A DNA stretch of 64,000 bases from Humisphaera borealis (GTDB lineage Bacteria; Planctomycetota; Phycisphaerae; Tepidisphaerales; Tepidisphaeraceae). Position numbers and translations under genes: made by a program. The notes beneath the pieces are model-generated. The model did not search any database. It had not been told where the DNA came from and saw only the letters and a list, made by a program, of their open reading frames with translations. Shown here in pieces: positions 34,126 to 43,300 of the stretch. Location: NCBI RefSeq assembly GCF_015169395.1, contig NZ_CP063458.1, positions 2,852,001 to 2,916,000 on the forward strand. Direction: 5' to 3'. Position 1 is the first letter of the stretch; each line of letters begins with the position of its first letter.

Positions 34126-35979
34126 ATGAATCGACCTACCCTTGTCGCCACCGCCCGCACCGTTGCCCTCGCGATCGCCGCCGTTGTGTTGGCGGTCGGA
34201 TGTGCGCCTTCCAGTCCGATCGAGCCGGCGGTGATGAAGCCGTCGTCGCAGCCCGTCGCCCAGGCGACGACCGCGCCGGTCCCCGACATCATTCGAAACA
34301 AGGAGAAGGAAACCTCCAGCCAGGTGCTGGCCTACCCGACTGGCGACCGCGGGACGAGCGTGATCTTGCTGGAGAAGAAGTTCCCCACGCAGGCCCGGCT
34401 CGGGCAGATTTACAAGTACCAGATCACCGTGACGAACCTAAAGGAATGGCCGATCGCCGGCGTAGTGGTGCGCGAGGACTTCCCGCCGTCGTTCGCCGTC
34501 GCGAAGGACCCCAATGAGGTCGCACCCGGAACGACCTTGCCGGCCGAGGCGGGTGCAGCGAGCGGGAGAGCGGTCGAACCGGAAGATCCCGCCCAGCCGC
34601 CGATCGCCAACCCGCTCGATACGAGTGCGCCAGCCACCCGCCCCGCCAACCCGCTTTCGCCGACGCCGGCGGCGACCGTTCCTCCCCCGCCGTCAATGTC
34701 GCCACGCGATGGCAAGGACGTCCGGTACGTGCAGAACATCGGCTACGTCCGCGACGTCGACGGAACCTGGTGGGGCACCGCGACACGCCGCGAAAAGCGT
34801 GGCGTCATCGCCCAGGAGTATCTGATTGGCACGCTGGAACCGGGACAGGTAAAGCAGATCACCGTGGCGGGCGTGTCGGACGAACTGGGCAAGCTCGATA
34901 CCCGCAGCACGGTCACCTACACGCCGGTGCTGGCCGGTGGGACGGACGTGATCAACCCGATCCTGAAGTTGACGAAGGAAGCCCCGCGCCACGCCGATTT
35001 GTGCGACGCGATCGAGTTCCGCTACATCATCGCCAACGTGGGCGTGGGCACCGAAACCGACGTGCGAATTGACGAGGCGTTGCCTGAAGGCATCACGACC
35101 GAAGACGGGAAGAGCAGCATTCGCATTCCCGTCGGCGATCTGCCGCAGGACCAAAGCAAATCGTTCACGATCAGGGTCCGCGCGGCCAAGACCGGTGAAT
35201 ACGCCACCCGCGCCCAGGCCCGCGGGTTCGGTACGGCCACGCAATCGGCGGAGCTTCCGACGGCGGTCCATGCGCCGAAGCTCGCGATCGCGATGACCGG
35301 GCCGGCGTCGGAGTATGTCGGCAAGGCGGGCGGTTACGAAATCACCATCACCAACACCGGCGACGCCGCCGCCCGCAACACCACGCTGTCGGCGACCGCC
35401 GACGCCGGGGCCGCGGTGCAGTACCCCGCGCCGGCAGCCGTGGCGACATCCCGGCCAGCGGCCGGGGCGGGATATGCCGTCGGCGTTATCGAGCCGGGTG
35501 CTTCGAAGAAGGTCCGCATCACCGCACGCCCCACCGTCGGCGGCCCCATGACCGTCAAGGCGACGGCCAAGTCCGACTGCGCCGACGCGGTGTCGGCCAC
35601 CAGTTACACCGACGTCAAGACGATCGCCGCACCGGACATCCAGGTGACCGACGTCGATGATCCCGTTCGCGTCGGCGAGATGACACGGTACCGCATCGTC
35701 GTCAGCAACGGCGGATCAGGACCGGACCGGAACGTCCGGATCGTTGCCACCCTGCCCGTGCAGATGAAGTTCATCCAGGCCACAGGCCCGACGCCGGCGA
35801 AGTCGGTCGATGGCAAGATCACATTCGAGCCGCTTTCGAAGCTCGACGCGGGGCAAACCGTGACATGGCTGGTTGAAGTCAAAGCCGAGGAGGCCGGCGA
35901 CGTGCGTTTCCGCGCCGAGATGACGAGCGAAAGCCTGACCGAACCGGTCATCGGCACGCAGTCGACGCGGCTGTACTGA
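34126..35979 (+). CDS. Lipoprotein with DUF11-type repeat domains
   Basis: A 617-residue surface lipoprotein (lipobox VLAVGC, Cys26; hence the choice of ATG 34126 over 34000). At least three Ig-like DUF11 domains are recognisable by YKYQITVTNLKEWPIAGVVVREDFP, YEITITNTGDAAARNTTLSATAD and RYRIVVSNGGSGPDRNVRIVATLP. A Pro/Ala-rich insert follows the first (about 145-190). DUF11 proteins are structural or adhesive components of the envelope. The last repeat ends in LTEPVIGTQSTRLY. It has no obvious operon partner and converges on the 36022-37601 genes. Confidence 0.82.
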   Translation: MNRPTLVATARTVALAIAAVVLAVGCAPSSPIEPAVMKPSSQPVAQATTAPVPDIIRNKEKETSSQVLAYPTGDRGTSVILLEKKFPTQARLGQIYKYQITVTNLKEWPIAGVVVREDFPPSFAVAKDPNEVAPGTTLPAEAGAASGRAVEPEDPAQPPIANPLDTSAPATRPANPLSPTPAATVPPPPSMSPRDGKDVRYVQNIGYVRDVDGTWWGTATRREKRGVIAQEYLIGTLEPGQVKQITVAGVSDELGKLDTRSTVTYTPVLAGGTDVINPILKLTKEAPRHADLCDAIEFRYIIANVGVGTETDVRIDEALPEGITTEDGKSSIRIPVGDLPQDQSKSFTIRVRAAKTGEYATRAQARGFGTATQSAELPTAVHAPKLAIAMTGPASEYVGKAGGYEITITNTGDAAARNTTLSATADAGAAVQYPAPAAVATSRPAAGAGYAVGVIEPGASKKVRITARPTVGGPMTVKATAKSDCADAVSATSYTDVKTIAAPDIQVTDVDDPVRVGEMTRYRIVVSNGGSGPDRNVRIVATLPVQMKFIQATGPTPAKSVDGKITFEPLSKLDAGQTVTWLVEVKAEEAGDVRFRAEMTSESLTEPVIGTQSTRLY

Positions 35980-35990
35980 TCGCAACGAGC

Positions 35991-36018
35991 CGGCACGGGC
36001 GTGCAACCGCCCGTGCCG
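35991..36018. terminator. Hairpin between convergent genes
   Basis: A perfect 11-bp stem (CGGCACGGGCG / CGCCCGTGCCG) with a 6-base loop lies between the stops at 35979 and 36022. There is no T-run, so it is a candidate bidirectional terminator rather than a certain one. Confidence 0.5.
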
Positions 36019-36021
36019 CAG

Positions 36022-36306
36022 TCAGTCGCTGCTCAGTAGTTCCATGATCACATGCGCGATCGCGAACATGACAATGCCGCTTGCGGTCCCGGCACCTCCC
36101 ACCAGGAAGAGGAACCACTGGTACCAGGTGTCATCAACTGAATCGAAGGTCACAAACCCGATCACAAGCCACACCAGCCACGAGACGCCAAAGCAGCACG
36201 CAGCGACGATCAGTCTTCGCCGTTTGGTCGTTAAAGGGGCCGCACCGGCCCGGCCGGAAGCGTAGTTCAGCTTGGGGGGACGGCGTGACATCCGAGCGCT
36301 GGCCAT
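36022..36306 (-). CDS. Small two-helix membrane protein
   Basis: A 94-residue protein with a basic cytoplasmic N-terminus (MASARMSRRPPKL...TTKRRR) and two membrane segments (about 34-51 and 62-85). Its ATG overlaps the upstream beta-helix gene stop by one base (TAATG), so translation is coupled. No family recognised. Confidence 0.65.
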   Translation of the reverse strand: MASARMSRRPPKLNYASGRAGAAPLTTKRRRLIVAACCFGVSWLVWLVIGFVTFDSVDDTWYQWFLFLVGGAGTASGIVMFAIAHVIMELLSSD

Positions 36307-37601
36307 TACTTGATCGGGCTGGCGATCATCCGCTTGAGCATCATGTCCCGAGCCTCGCCGGGGTTCTTCGGCCAGGTGCCGAGTGATTCGGGGCGGGTCG
36401 GGCGGGTGGCGGTGACGGCATAAAGGGTGCCGGCCGTGGGGGCCGGCTTCTCGACGGGCGCGAGAATATTGGGGTCGCGAATCCCGGTGAACGTGTACAC
36501 GACATCCGGCTTGGTGCTCTCGAACTTGTCGGCGTTGCTGCCGCCCCAGCCGATGCTCTTGTACGCCAGGTTCCCCAGGCCGATCTCCTCGCGCTTCCAG
36601 TAAGCCCAGGCGGGCCAGCCATGACTGGTCAGCGATCGGACGAAAACGCCTTCGAACAGATTGCGGCCGGAGTCCTTCCGATTGCCGTGGTAGTTGACGT
36701 CCCCCTGGAAGTTGCAGTCGAGCATGACATTGAACTTGCAGTCGCCGCCCGAAAGCGTGTCGCGGATGACCAGGCAGTGCCGCGTGTTCTTGACGGTGTT
36801 GTTGTAGAACAGGCCGCCGGTGACGGAGAAGTAGACGTTGCCGCTGCCAGCGGGCGAACCTTCTTCCCCCTTGTTGAACGCGCCGTCGATCAGTACATCG
36901 CGCACCGTGATGCGACGGCCGGCGGCATCGAGCGGGTGCGATCCGCTGTGCAGGATGTTGACGTTGTCGAGCCAGCAATCCTCGCTGTCTTCGATCTCAA
37001 CGCCGCCGACGTGCAGATCCTTGACGCCATTGGGATTGTTCTTCGGCCCGGCCACGCGCTCGGCGTAGACGGCCAGGCCCAGGCGGGCGACTTCCTCGTG
37101 TCGCAGCGTGAGGTCTTCGATCCCCGCCAGGCGCACCTTGTCGGCCCGAACGGTGAACGCCGCCGGCGACAGCTTGGTCGATCGCAGCGTGTTTTCGATG
37201 ACGGCCAGTTCTTTGTTCTGGCCGCGAAGGACCACGCCGCTGCGGAGTTCGATCGCCTTGCGGATGCTGTGGGTGCCGGTCGAGAGCAGAACGACCACCG
37301 GTTTATCGGCTTCGGGTTTCTTCGGGTCGGCCGATGCGGCGAACTCCTTGGCGGCGGCGTCGATCGCGGCCTGGAGGTCGTCGCCGGGCTTGATGGTTTT
37401 GACGACCTTCAGGGTGTCTCGCAGCGGGATACCGCCGCGAACGCCGGCCGACGCCCATTCCTTCATGTCGGGGTAGTTGGGGTCGAAGCGGGCGGCGTCC
37501 GGCTTGCTGTCGGGATCGCCGGGGCGCGGTTCGGCCGCCGCCAGCGCGGGAATGGCGGCAAGCAACGCCGCGATACAGGCCATCGATCGAAGATAACGCA
37601 T
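36306..37601 (-). CDS. Secreted right-handed beta-helix (pectate-lyase-like) protein
   Basis: A 431-residue exported protein. A signal peptide (about 1-22, ALLAAIPALAAA) is followed by the pectate-lyase-fold opening IKPGDDLQAAIDAAAKE near residue 72 and by successive beta-helix rungs (GVVLRGQNKELAVIENT, VRLAGIEDLTLRH, CWLDNVNILHSGSHPL, GLFYNNTVKNTRHCLVIRD). No catalytic triad of a specific lyase family could be confirmed. The fold suggests binding or cleavage of a polysaccharide. I chose ATG 37601, preceded by CGGAG and giving a clean signal peptide, over 37634. Confidence 0.75.
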   Translation of the reverse strand: MRYLRSMACIAALLAAIPALAAAEPRPGDPDSKPDAARFDPNYPDMKEWASAGVRGGIPLRDTLKVVKTIKPGDDLQAAIDAAAKEFAASADPKKPEADKPVVVLLSTGTHSIRKAIELRSGVVLRGQNKELAVIENTLRSTKLSPAAFTVRADKVRLAGIEDLTLRHEEVARLGLAVYAERVAGPKNNPNGVKDLHVGGVEIEDSEDCWLDNVNILHSGSHPLDAAGRRITVRDVLIDGAFNKGEEGSPAGSGNVYFSVTGGLFYNNTVKNTRHCLVIRDTLSGGDCKFNVMLDCNFQGDVNYHGNRKDSGRNLFEGVFVRSLTSHGWPAWAYWKREEIGLGNLAYKSIGWGGSNADKFESTKPDVVYTFTGIRDPNILAPVEKPAPTAGTLYAVTATRPTRPESLGTWPKNPGEARDMMLKRMIASPIK

Positions 37602-37659
37602 TTGGAAAAACTCCGGCTTCGAACACAGGCGCAACCGGCGGCATGAACCGCCGGCGGTA

Positions 37660-39114
37660 TCACGGACTACCCGTTGGTTGCGCGGGGTGTTGAACGTCAG
37701 GCTGCATTGGTGTGGTTTCGAGAGCGGGAATCGGCTTGCGCGGCGCCATCAGCGCCAGGGGAACCAGGCAGATCAGGCCCAGCGCCGCATCGGTGATCAG
37801 CATGTTCGGGTAGCCCCAGTGCTCGATCGCCCAACCCTGCCACCAACTGCTGTAGGCCATCGCGAGATTCATCAGCGACATGTACGCCGTGAACTGCGTC
37901 GCGGCGACGACGGGGTTGCTGACGTCCATGAAGCCCGCCGTTCGCGAGCCGTAGATCAGTCCGATGACGTAAGAGTAAATGAACCCCCAGACAATGAATG
38001 CCGTCACCAGCCCGTCGGCAGGAACGGGCCGGCTCGCCGCCTTGGTGTCGATCGGCATGATCCACCCGTTGGCGTTGAGGTGCCACGCCAGCGCGAGGGT
38101 GGGGATAAGCGTCAGGATAGCAAAGAGCGAGATCGCCTTTCGACGACCGATGCGGTCCGACAGAAACCCGCCGGACAGACATCCTCCGACCGAAAGAATG
38201 GTGCTGACAACGGTGATGTTGGCAACCGTTGCCTCCGACAGCCCGAACTCTGCCGACAGGTTCTGGCTGACAGTCAGGCTGACGGCGAACGCCCCGGTTG
38301 GCAGCAGCGCGAAAAAGAATGCCGCCAACGCCCTGGCGTTTCCGAACATCGATTTGAAGAGTTTCCCGAGGTACGGAAGCACGTCGGCAGGCCGCAGCTT
38401 TTCGGCCGTCATTTCGGGCAGGTCATTGCCCCTGCCGTACTCGAGTGGAATCGTTGCGCCACGCCCGTCTTCACGGATCGCGATCGGCTGCAGGACGACC
38501 GCCTGTGGCACCGCGACCGCCGTTCGCGGCTCGCGGATGCGGAGCGAGATGAATACCGTCACCAGGAGGATCGATCCGGCGACCAGCCAAAAACTGTTCG
38601 AAAAGCCGATGACGGAAGTGAGGTAAAGCACGCCCGCCCCGCCGATGCCCGCGCCCGTGTAGGCGCCGGCAAACATGAAGCCGTTGGCCGTGCCTCGCTC
38701 GCTCTCGGGCAGGACGGTGACGGCCAGCGCGTCGATCGCGACGTCCTGTGTCGCGGCGAAAACATTGTGAACGACGATGATCAGCGAAAACAGGTGCAGA
38801 TTGGTCGAGTAGTCGATCGGCCACGCCGCCAGCAGCGTCAGCGACATCATCAGCTGGCAGCCTACGATCCAGGCGCGGCGTTTTCCGAGCCGCTCGGAGT
38901 AGACCAGGTCGACCACGGGTCCGGCGAACACCTTCCAGGCCCACGGCAGGTAGAGCGAGGCAACAAATGCACCGACCTCGGCCGGCCCCAGGCCCTGCTT
39001 GCGCATCTGAAAAGCAATTGCGACCGAGGCGAACCCCTGCGGGATCCCCTCCGTTACATAGAGAAGGAAGAACGTCAGGAGCCGGCCATAGCGTGTTGCA
39101 AGAAGATGCCGCAT
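37660..39114 (-). CDS. AmpG-like major facilitator permease
   Basis: A 484-residue 12-14-helix transporter of the major facilitator superfamily. The opening FLLYVTEGIPQGF (residues 15-28), SLYLPWAWKVFAGPVVDLVYSERLGKRR and QDVAIDALAVTVL match the AmpG/acetyl-CoA transporter (PAT) branch. AmpG imports anhydro-muropeptides for cell-wall recycling. The central loop (about 205-240) is long and the last loop carries an extra helix pair (GLVTAFIVWGFIYSYVIGLIYGS). The substrate is inferred from family only. It precedes the beta-helix gene by 58 bases on the same strand. Confidence 0.78.
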   Translation of the reverse strand: MRHLLATRYGRLLTFFLLYVTEGIPQGFASVAIAFQMRKQGLGPAEVGAFVASLYLPWAWKVFAGPVVDLVYSERLGKRRAWIVGCQLMMSLTLLAAWPIDYSTNLHLFSLIIVVHNVFAATQDVAIDALAVTVLPESERGTANGFMFAGAYTGAGIGGAGVLYLTSVIGFSNSFWLVAGSILLVTVFISLRIREPRTAVAVPQAVVLQPIAIREDGRGATIPLEYGRGNDLPEMTAEKLRPADVLPYLGKLFKSMFGNARALAAFFFALLPTGAFAVSLTVSQNLSAEFGLSEATVANITVVSTILSVGGCLSGGFLSDRIGRRKAISLFAILTLIPTLALAWHLNANGWIMPIDTKAASRPVPADGLVTAFIVWGFIYSYVIGLIYGSRTAGFMDVSNPVVAATQFTAYMSLMNLAMAYSSWWQGWAIEHWGYPNMLITDAALGLICLVPLALMAPRKPIPALETTPMQPDVQHPAQPTGSP

Positions 39115-39416
39115 GAGCCTCAGGTGAGAAGGAGCGATTTTCTGGCAAAGCAGGATTTGTGCCGTGCCCGGCGCGTGGTGGGAATGATACCGTCAATGCA
39201 AGAGGTCCGCCCGCGTCCGCACTTTGTGACCGCAGACGCCGAAATCCGTCAGCCGCATGTCATGAGACGACCTCACGACCCGTCGTGAGGCAGAATGTGC
39301 TGTGGCACGACGCTGGACGCTGCGTGCCCGCATCAGCAGCACAAGGCCGTGCGATGGCGACCCGCGTGCATTGCCGGCGACGCTTTTTCACGACCCAGGC
39401 CAAAGGAGTAAAAACG
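39115..39416. other. Divergent intergenic region with a small hairpin
   Basis: About 300 bases between the AmpG-like permease (minus) and the delta-60 protein (plus). An 8-bp perfect hairpin (CCTCACGA-CCCG-TCGTGAGG) lies at 39271-39290. No gene is seen. Confidence 0.45.
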
Positions 39417-41642
39417 ATGACTTTGTTGTACCGCCGAAACTCGCGTGCGAGGCGCGTCGTGACCCATGCCACCAAAGCCGCCTTCGAATCGCTCGAAGGG
39501 CGCAAGCTTTTTGCCGCCGCCGGCGATCTGGATGCCGCATTCGGGACCGGCGGGCGGGCAACGATCAACTTTCCGGTCGTCACTCAGCCGGCCAACAGCG
39601 ATTTTGCCGACAGGGGCGTCGAACTGTTCTCGCTCGATTCCCGCAACGGCCTGACGGTCGTCGCAGGCGACCACCGCACCGGCAGCCTCGAAGCAGGCCC
39701 GACCTTTGACGACCGCGAACTGGCTTTGGCCCGGCTCGACGCCAGCGGCCAGCTCGATCCGACGTTCGACGGCGACGGCGTTCTCTATTCGCCGGTCCTC
39801 CGAAGTGTCGTCGATATCTATGTGCAGTCGGACAACGGCATTCTCGTCCTGGGCAGCACCGTCGCCGCGCCGGAAGGCAGCTTCCTGGCCCGCTTTACGC
39901 CGGCCGGCACGCTCGACACTGCCTTTGGCGGCGGCGACGGGATCGTCGCGTTCGACTTCACCGCGACGAACGTGGACCAAACGCCCGAGGGCAAGATCGT
40001 CGTCAGCGGATCGGCGTTCAGCCAGGCCCAGAGTCAGGACGTCCTGGTCGCCGCCCGGCTGCTCAGCGAAGGCGCGCTCGACGCTTCATTCGACGACGAC
40101 GGTGTCGCCGAGACACCCTTCGCCTTCGGCTCGGGGGCGTTCCTCGCGATTCAGCCCAACAACGGCAAGGTGCTGCTGGCCACCAGCGTCGTCCGCCAAC
40201 CCACGCCGGTCGAGATCGACGGCAGTCTCATTCGCCTCAATCTCAACGGCAATCCCGATTCCACCTTCAGTGGAAACGGGCAGGCGTTCGTCAACAGCGA
40301 GCAGATCGACGACGTTGCCGGGATCGATGTTGGCACGACCGGCGACATCTTCGTCGCGCTCGGCGACACGCGGCCGACAAAGACCGTGCTGACCAAAGTC
40401 AGTTCCGGCGGAAGCCAGGGCCTGCTGTTCGAAGCGCTCGACGCCAACGCTCTGATCAACGACATCCAGGCGGCGTTCGATACCAGCGGCAAGGTGCTAC
40501 TGTTCGGGCGCGTCGAAGCGACGCCGGGCGCTTCGGACTTCAAGGACGCCGTCATCCGCTATAACGGCGACGGCACGCTCGATCGAACGTTCGGCACCAG
40601 CGGCAAGGGATACATCTTCAATGAAGGTGAGACCGGCGAATCGGCCAATGCCTTCCTGGGTGACCTTCAGGCGGACATGCGGATCGTGTCTGCCCGGGGC
40701 GACCTGGCGGCCTCGGGCAGTTACAGCGTGACCATCACCCGACGGCTCTCGACCGGCGACGTTCCGCCGGTCTCGCCACCGACCTCACCGCCGCCCACAT
40801 CCCCGCCGACGTCGCCTCCACCGGTTTCCCCGCCGCCTGTTTCGCCCCCGACTTCGCCCCCACCGACCTCTCCACCGCCTGTGTCGCCGCCGCCGCCCGT
40901 CGGTGCCACGCAGGGAACGCTTTCCGGCACCCTCACGACCAAGCTCCCAGCGGGCCTGATCGGACAGCAGAAGCTCGTCGGCGGCAAAGTGATCGTCGCG
41001 GTGACCAATCCCACGACGTCCCTGGTCAAGGGAAAAACCACCTTCTCCCTCAGCGTCTCGGCCGATGCGACGCTCGACAGCGGCGACGCTGCGGTCGTCT
41101 CCAGGCAGCAGAACCTCAAGCTGAAGCCGGGGCAGACACGGAATGTGAAGCTGCCGGTCAAGCTCCTGCCGATCGGGACCGCGGGCACCTACCAGCTGCT
41201 GGCACGGATTACCGCGCCGGATCAAACAACGACCGATGTCGCCGGCGGCACGACTTTCTCCGTGGCAGAACCCGTCGTTGATCTGAGCAGTGCGATTGAC
41301 CGCGGTATCACCGGCACGGTCGCGGTCGGCGCGAAAGCGGCGGTGAAAATGAGCGTGCAGAATCTCGGCAATGTGCCTGCCAAGGGGCCGCTGACCGCCG
41401 CGATCTTTGCTTCGACGGACAACACCAGTTCCAGCGACGACGTGCTTCTGGTTTCCAAGTCGGGCAACGTCGCGATCAAGCCCGGCAAGAGCAAGTCCTT
41501 CGGGCTGTCGTTCCGCGTACCGGCGAACCTGCCGGCGGGAACCTACTACCTGACCGCCAAAGCCGACACGCTCAGCGCCTTCGCCGAGCCGGACGAGGCG
41601 AACAACATCGTCGTGTCGTCGGGAACGTTCACGGTCGGATAG
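39417..41642 (+). CDS. LEPR-XLL exoprotein with delta-60 repeats, Pro-rich linker and CARDB domains
   Basis: A 741-residue secreted protein. The LEPR-XLL signature is SLEGRKLFAA (25-34). Residues about 37-440 are delta-60-type repeats (GDLDAAFGTGGRATINF, GQLDPTFDGDGVL, GTLDTAFGGGDGIV, GALDASFDDDGVAETPF, GTLDRTFGTSGKGYIF), probably a propeller. A linker made almost wholly of Pro, Ser and Thr (about 451-496) leads to two CARDB-like Ig domains (about 500-741). AAAGGAG lies 8 bases before the ATG. It is probably anchored at the cell surface. Role unknown. Confidence 0.85.
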   Translation: MTLLYRRNSRARRVVTHATKAAFESLEGRKLFAAAGDLDAAFGTGGRATINFPVVTQPANSDFADRGVELFSLDSRNGLTVVAGDHRTGSLEAGPTFDDRELALARLDASGQLDPTFDGDGVLYSPVLRSVVDIYVQSDNGILVLGSTVAAPEGSFLARFTPAGTLDTAFGGGDGIVAFDFTATNVDQTPEGKIVVSGSAFSQAQSQDVLVAARLLSEGALDASFDDDGVAETPFAFGSGAFLAIQPNNGKVLLATSVVRQPTPVEIDGSLIRLNLNGNPDSTFSGNGQAFVNSEQIDDVAGIDVGTTGDIFVALGDTRPTKTVLTKVSSGGSQGLLFEALDANALINDIQAAFDTSGKVLLFGRVEATPGASDFKDAVIRYNGDGTLDRTFGTSGKGYIFNEGETGESANAFLGDLQADMRIVSARGDLAASGSYSVTITRRLSTGDVPPVSPPTSPPPTSPPTSPPPVSPPPVSPPTSPPPTSPPPVSPPPPVGATQGTLSGTLTTKLPAGLIGQQKLVGGKVIVAVTNPTTSLVKGKTTFSLSVSADATLDSGDAAVVSRQQNLKLKPGQTRNVKLPVKLLPIGTAGTYQLLARITAPDQTTTDVAGGTTFSVAEPVVDLSSAIDRGITGTVAVGAKAAVKMSVQNLGNVPAKGPLTAAIFASTDNTSSSDDVLLVSKSGNVAIKPGKSKSFGLSFRVPANLPAGTYYLTAKADTLSAFAEPDEANNIVVSSGTFTVG

Positions 41643-41654
41643 GCCGGGCAGGAT

Positions 41655-41724
41655 TGAACGCCAGGACGCCGAGAGTCCCCTTGCCTTAGGTGGCATTCCT
41701 GGGATCTCGGCGTCCTGGCGTTCA
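41655..41724. repeat. Perfect 20-bp inverted repeat after the delta-60 gene
   Basis: The arm TGAACGCCAGGACGCCGAGA (41655-41674) and its exact complement (41705-41724) flank a 30-base loop. There is no T-run. It may form a long hairpin that blocks or protects the 3' end of the message. Confidence 0.7.
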
Positions 41725-41802
41725 TCACCCTGTGAGTTCTTCGTGTCCTGTCCCGAAATAGCGCTCGACGGCCAGGTGCGCAGGCCCAACGGGCCGTCAT
41801 TT

Positions 41803-41944
41803 TATAGCCCAGGGCATCGCCCTGGGACGGCCAGAACCCCTCGAGCTCGAGGCCTGAAGGGCCGCGATACGTCGTTCGTTATCCCGACCTTTCAGGCCTT
41901 GCGTCACAGGACCTACTCGTCCCAGGGCGTTGCCCTGGGCTATA
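41803..41944. repeat. Pair of CCCAGGGC palindromes in inverted orientation
   Basis: Each unit (41803-41827 and 41920-41944) is itself a palindrome (CCCAGGGC...GCCCTGGG). The two units, both reading TATAGCCCAGGGC on opposite strands, are inverted about 92 bases apart. The IS3-family element begins 4 bases after the second unit, so the REP pair may have been its landing site. Confidence 0.65.
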
Positions 41945-42012
41945 GAATTGGCCTTCCCCACGTTTGGTGGGCGCTCACTGGGCAGGATACCCTCCTGCCG
42001 AAGGAGCTGGCC

Positions 42013-42288
42013 ATGCGTCGTAGGAAGTTCACTCGTGAGTTCAAGCTGGGTGCCGTCAAGCTGGTGCACCAGCAGGGCCGATCGGTAATGCAGGCGGCTA
42101 AGGACCTCGGCGTCGATCCCAAGTGCATCCGCGAATGGATCGAGAAGTACACGGCCGATCCCGACTCGGCCTCGCCGGCGGCGATGGCCAAAGAGCTGCA
42201 GCAGCTGCGCACCGAAAACGCGCGTTTGCGAATGGAGCGTGAGATCCTAAAAAAAGCGACGGCGTTCTTTGCCAGCCAGCAGGAGTGA
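42013..42288 (+). CDS. IS3-family transposase OrfA
   Basis: A 91-residue helix-turn-helix protein (RRKFTREFKLGAVKLV...AAKDLGVDPKCIREWIEKY) that binds the IS ends, with a C-terminal leucine-zipper-like helix (LQQLRTENARLRMEREILKK). The start at 42013 has AAGGAG 6 bases upstream. A run of seven A at codons 80-82 allows -1 slippage. The -1 frame from there is open into OrfB, giving a fused OrfAB transposase. Confidence 0.92.
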   Translation: MRRRKFTREFKLGAVKLVHQQGRSVMQAAKDLGVDPKCIREWIEKYTADPDSASPAAMAKELQQLRTENARLRMEREILKKATAFFASQQE

Positions 42289-43145
42289 GGTTCGCCTTCA
42301 TTGCCAGCACGCTCGACGACTATCCGCTGGCAGCGTGTTGCCGGGTGTTGTCGGTCACGCGCTCGGGCTTCTACGCCTGGAGGTGTCGTGCCGACAGCGA
42401 GCGACAGCGTCGGCGTCAGGAACTGCTCGTGCGGATCCGCGACGTGCACGAGGCCAACCGCCAGGTGTACGGCAGCCCGCGGATCTACCAGGTGCTCAAA
42501 AGCGAGGGGCAAAGCGTGTGTGAGAACACGGTCGCTGCCATCATGAAGCAGGCGCAGATCCGAGCCAAAGGTCGGCGTCGTTTCGTGCCGCGTACGACCG
42601 ACAGCGGGCACGGGCAGCCGGTGGCGACGAACGTACTGGACCGGCAGTTCGCCGCCGAGGGTCCGGACCGCAAGTGGGTGGCGGACATCACCTACATCGA
42701 AACCGCTGAGGGCTGGCTTTACCTGGCGGGCGTGCTGGATCTGTACTCGCGGAAGATCGTCGGCTGGTCGATGACGCAGCACATGCGTACGGAGCTGGTG
42801 GCCGAGGCGTTGCAGATGGCGATCGCGCAGCGGCAGCCTTGCAAGGGCCTGCTGCACCATAGCGACCGAGGAGTACCGTACGCGTCGGAGGACTACCAGC
42901 ATTTGTTACAATCGCACGGGATGGTGGTGAGCATGAGCGATCCGGGCGAGTGCTGGGACAATGCGACGATGGAGAGCTTCTGGAGCACGCTCAAGAGCGA
43001 GCTGATGGAAGGGACGAGGTATGCGACGCGGGCGGAGGCCCGGCAGTCGATCTTTGAGTACATCGAGGTGTTCTACAATCGAAAGCGGCTGCATAGCACG
43101 TTAGGCTATCAGAGCCCCGAATCGTTCGAGGCGAGCCGCAGTTAA
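42285..43145 (+). CDS. IS3-family transposase OrfB (DDE integrase)
   Basis: A 286-residue rve-type integrase. The DDE residues are visible in WVADITYIE, HHSDRG and ATMESFWSTLKSEL. The N-terminal HTH_21-like region (YGSPRIYQVLKSEGQSV) is present. Its GTG start overlaps the orfA stop (GTGA). Active transposase is expected to be the OrfAB frameshift product, with OrfB alone made by reinitiation. Confidence 0.93.
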   Translation: MRFAFIASTLDDYPLAACCRVLSVTRSGFYAWRCRADSERQRRRQELLVRIRDVHEANRQVYGSPRIYQVLKSEGQSVCENTVAAIMKQAQIRAKGRRRFVPRTTDSGHGQPVATNVLDRQFAAEGPDRKWVADITYIETAEGWLYLAGVLDLYSRKIVGWSMTQHMRTELVAEALQMAIAQRQPCKGLLHHSDRGVPYASEDYQHLLQSHGMVVSMSDPGECWDNATMESFWSTLKSELMEGTRYATRAEARQSIFEYIEVFYNRKRLHSTLGYQSPESFEASRS

Positions 43146-43300
43146 CCCAACCCGCGCCCACCAAACGTGGGGAAGGCCAAATCTCGGCCCTTCGGGCCTG
43201 TTGGCACCGCCGTCAAGTTTCATCATCTCGCTGAGAGGTGACAGACCTGATGATGCGCTCCGTGGCGATCTGCAGTTTTGCGCCTCAACCGCAACGCGGA

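Larger units (their letters stand above)
41949..43179 (+). mobile_element. Complete IS3-family insertion sequence, 1,231 bp
   Basis: The ends are a perfect inverted repeat of at least 26 bases beginning TGGCCTTCCCCACGTTTGGT and ending in its complement. The element is flanked by a 3-base direct repeat AAT (41946-41948 and 43180-43182), a target duplication size typical of the family. It encodes orfA and orfB overlapping in the -1 frame, with the slippery run of seven A at 42249-42255. All parts needed for transposition appear intact, so the insertion is probably recent. Confidence 0.93.
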
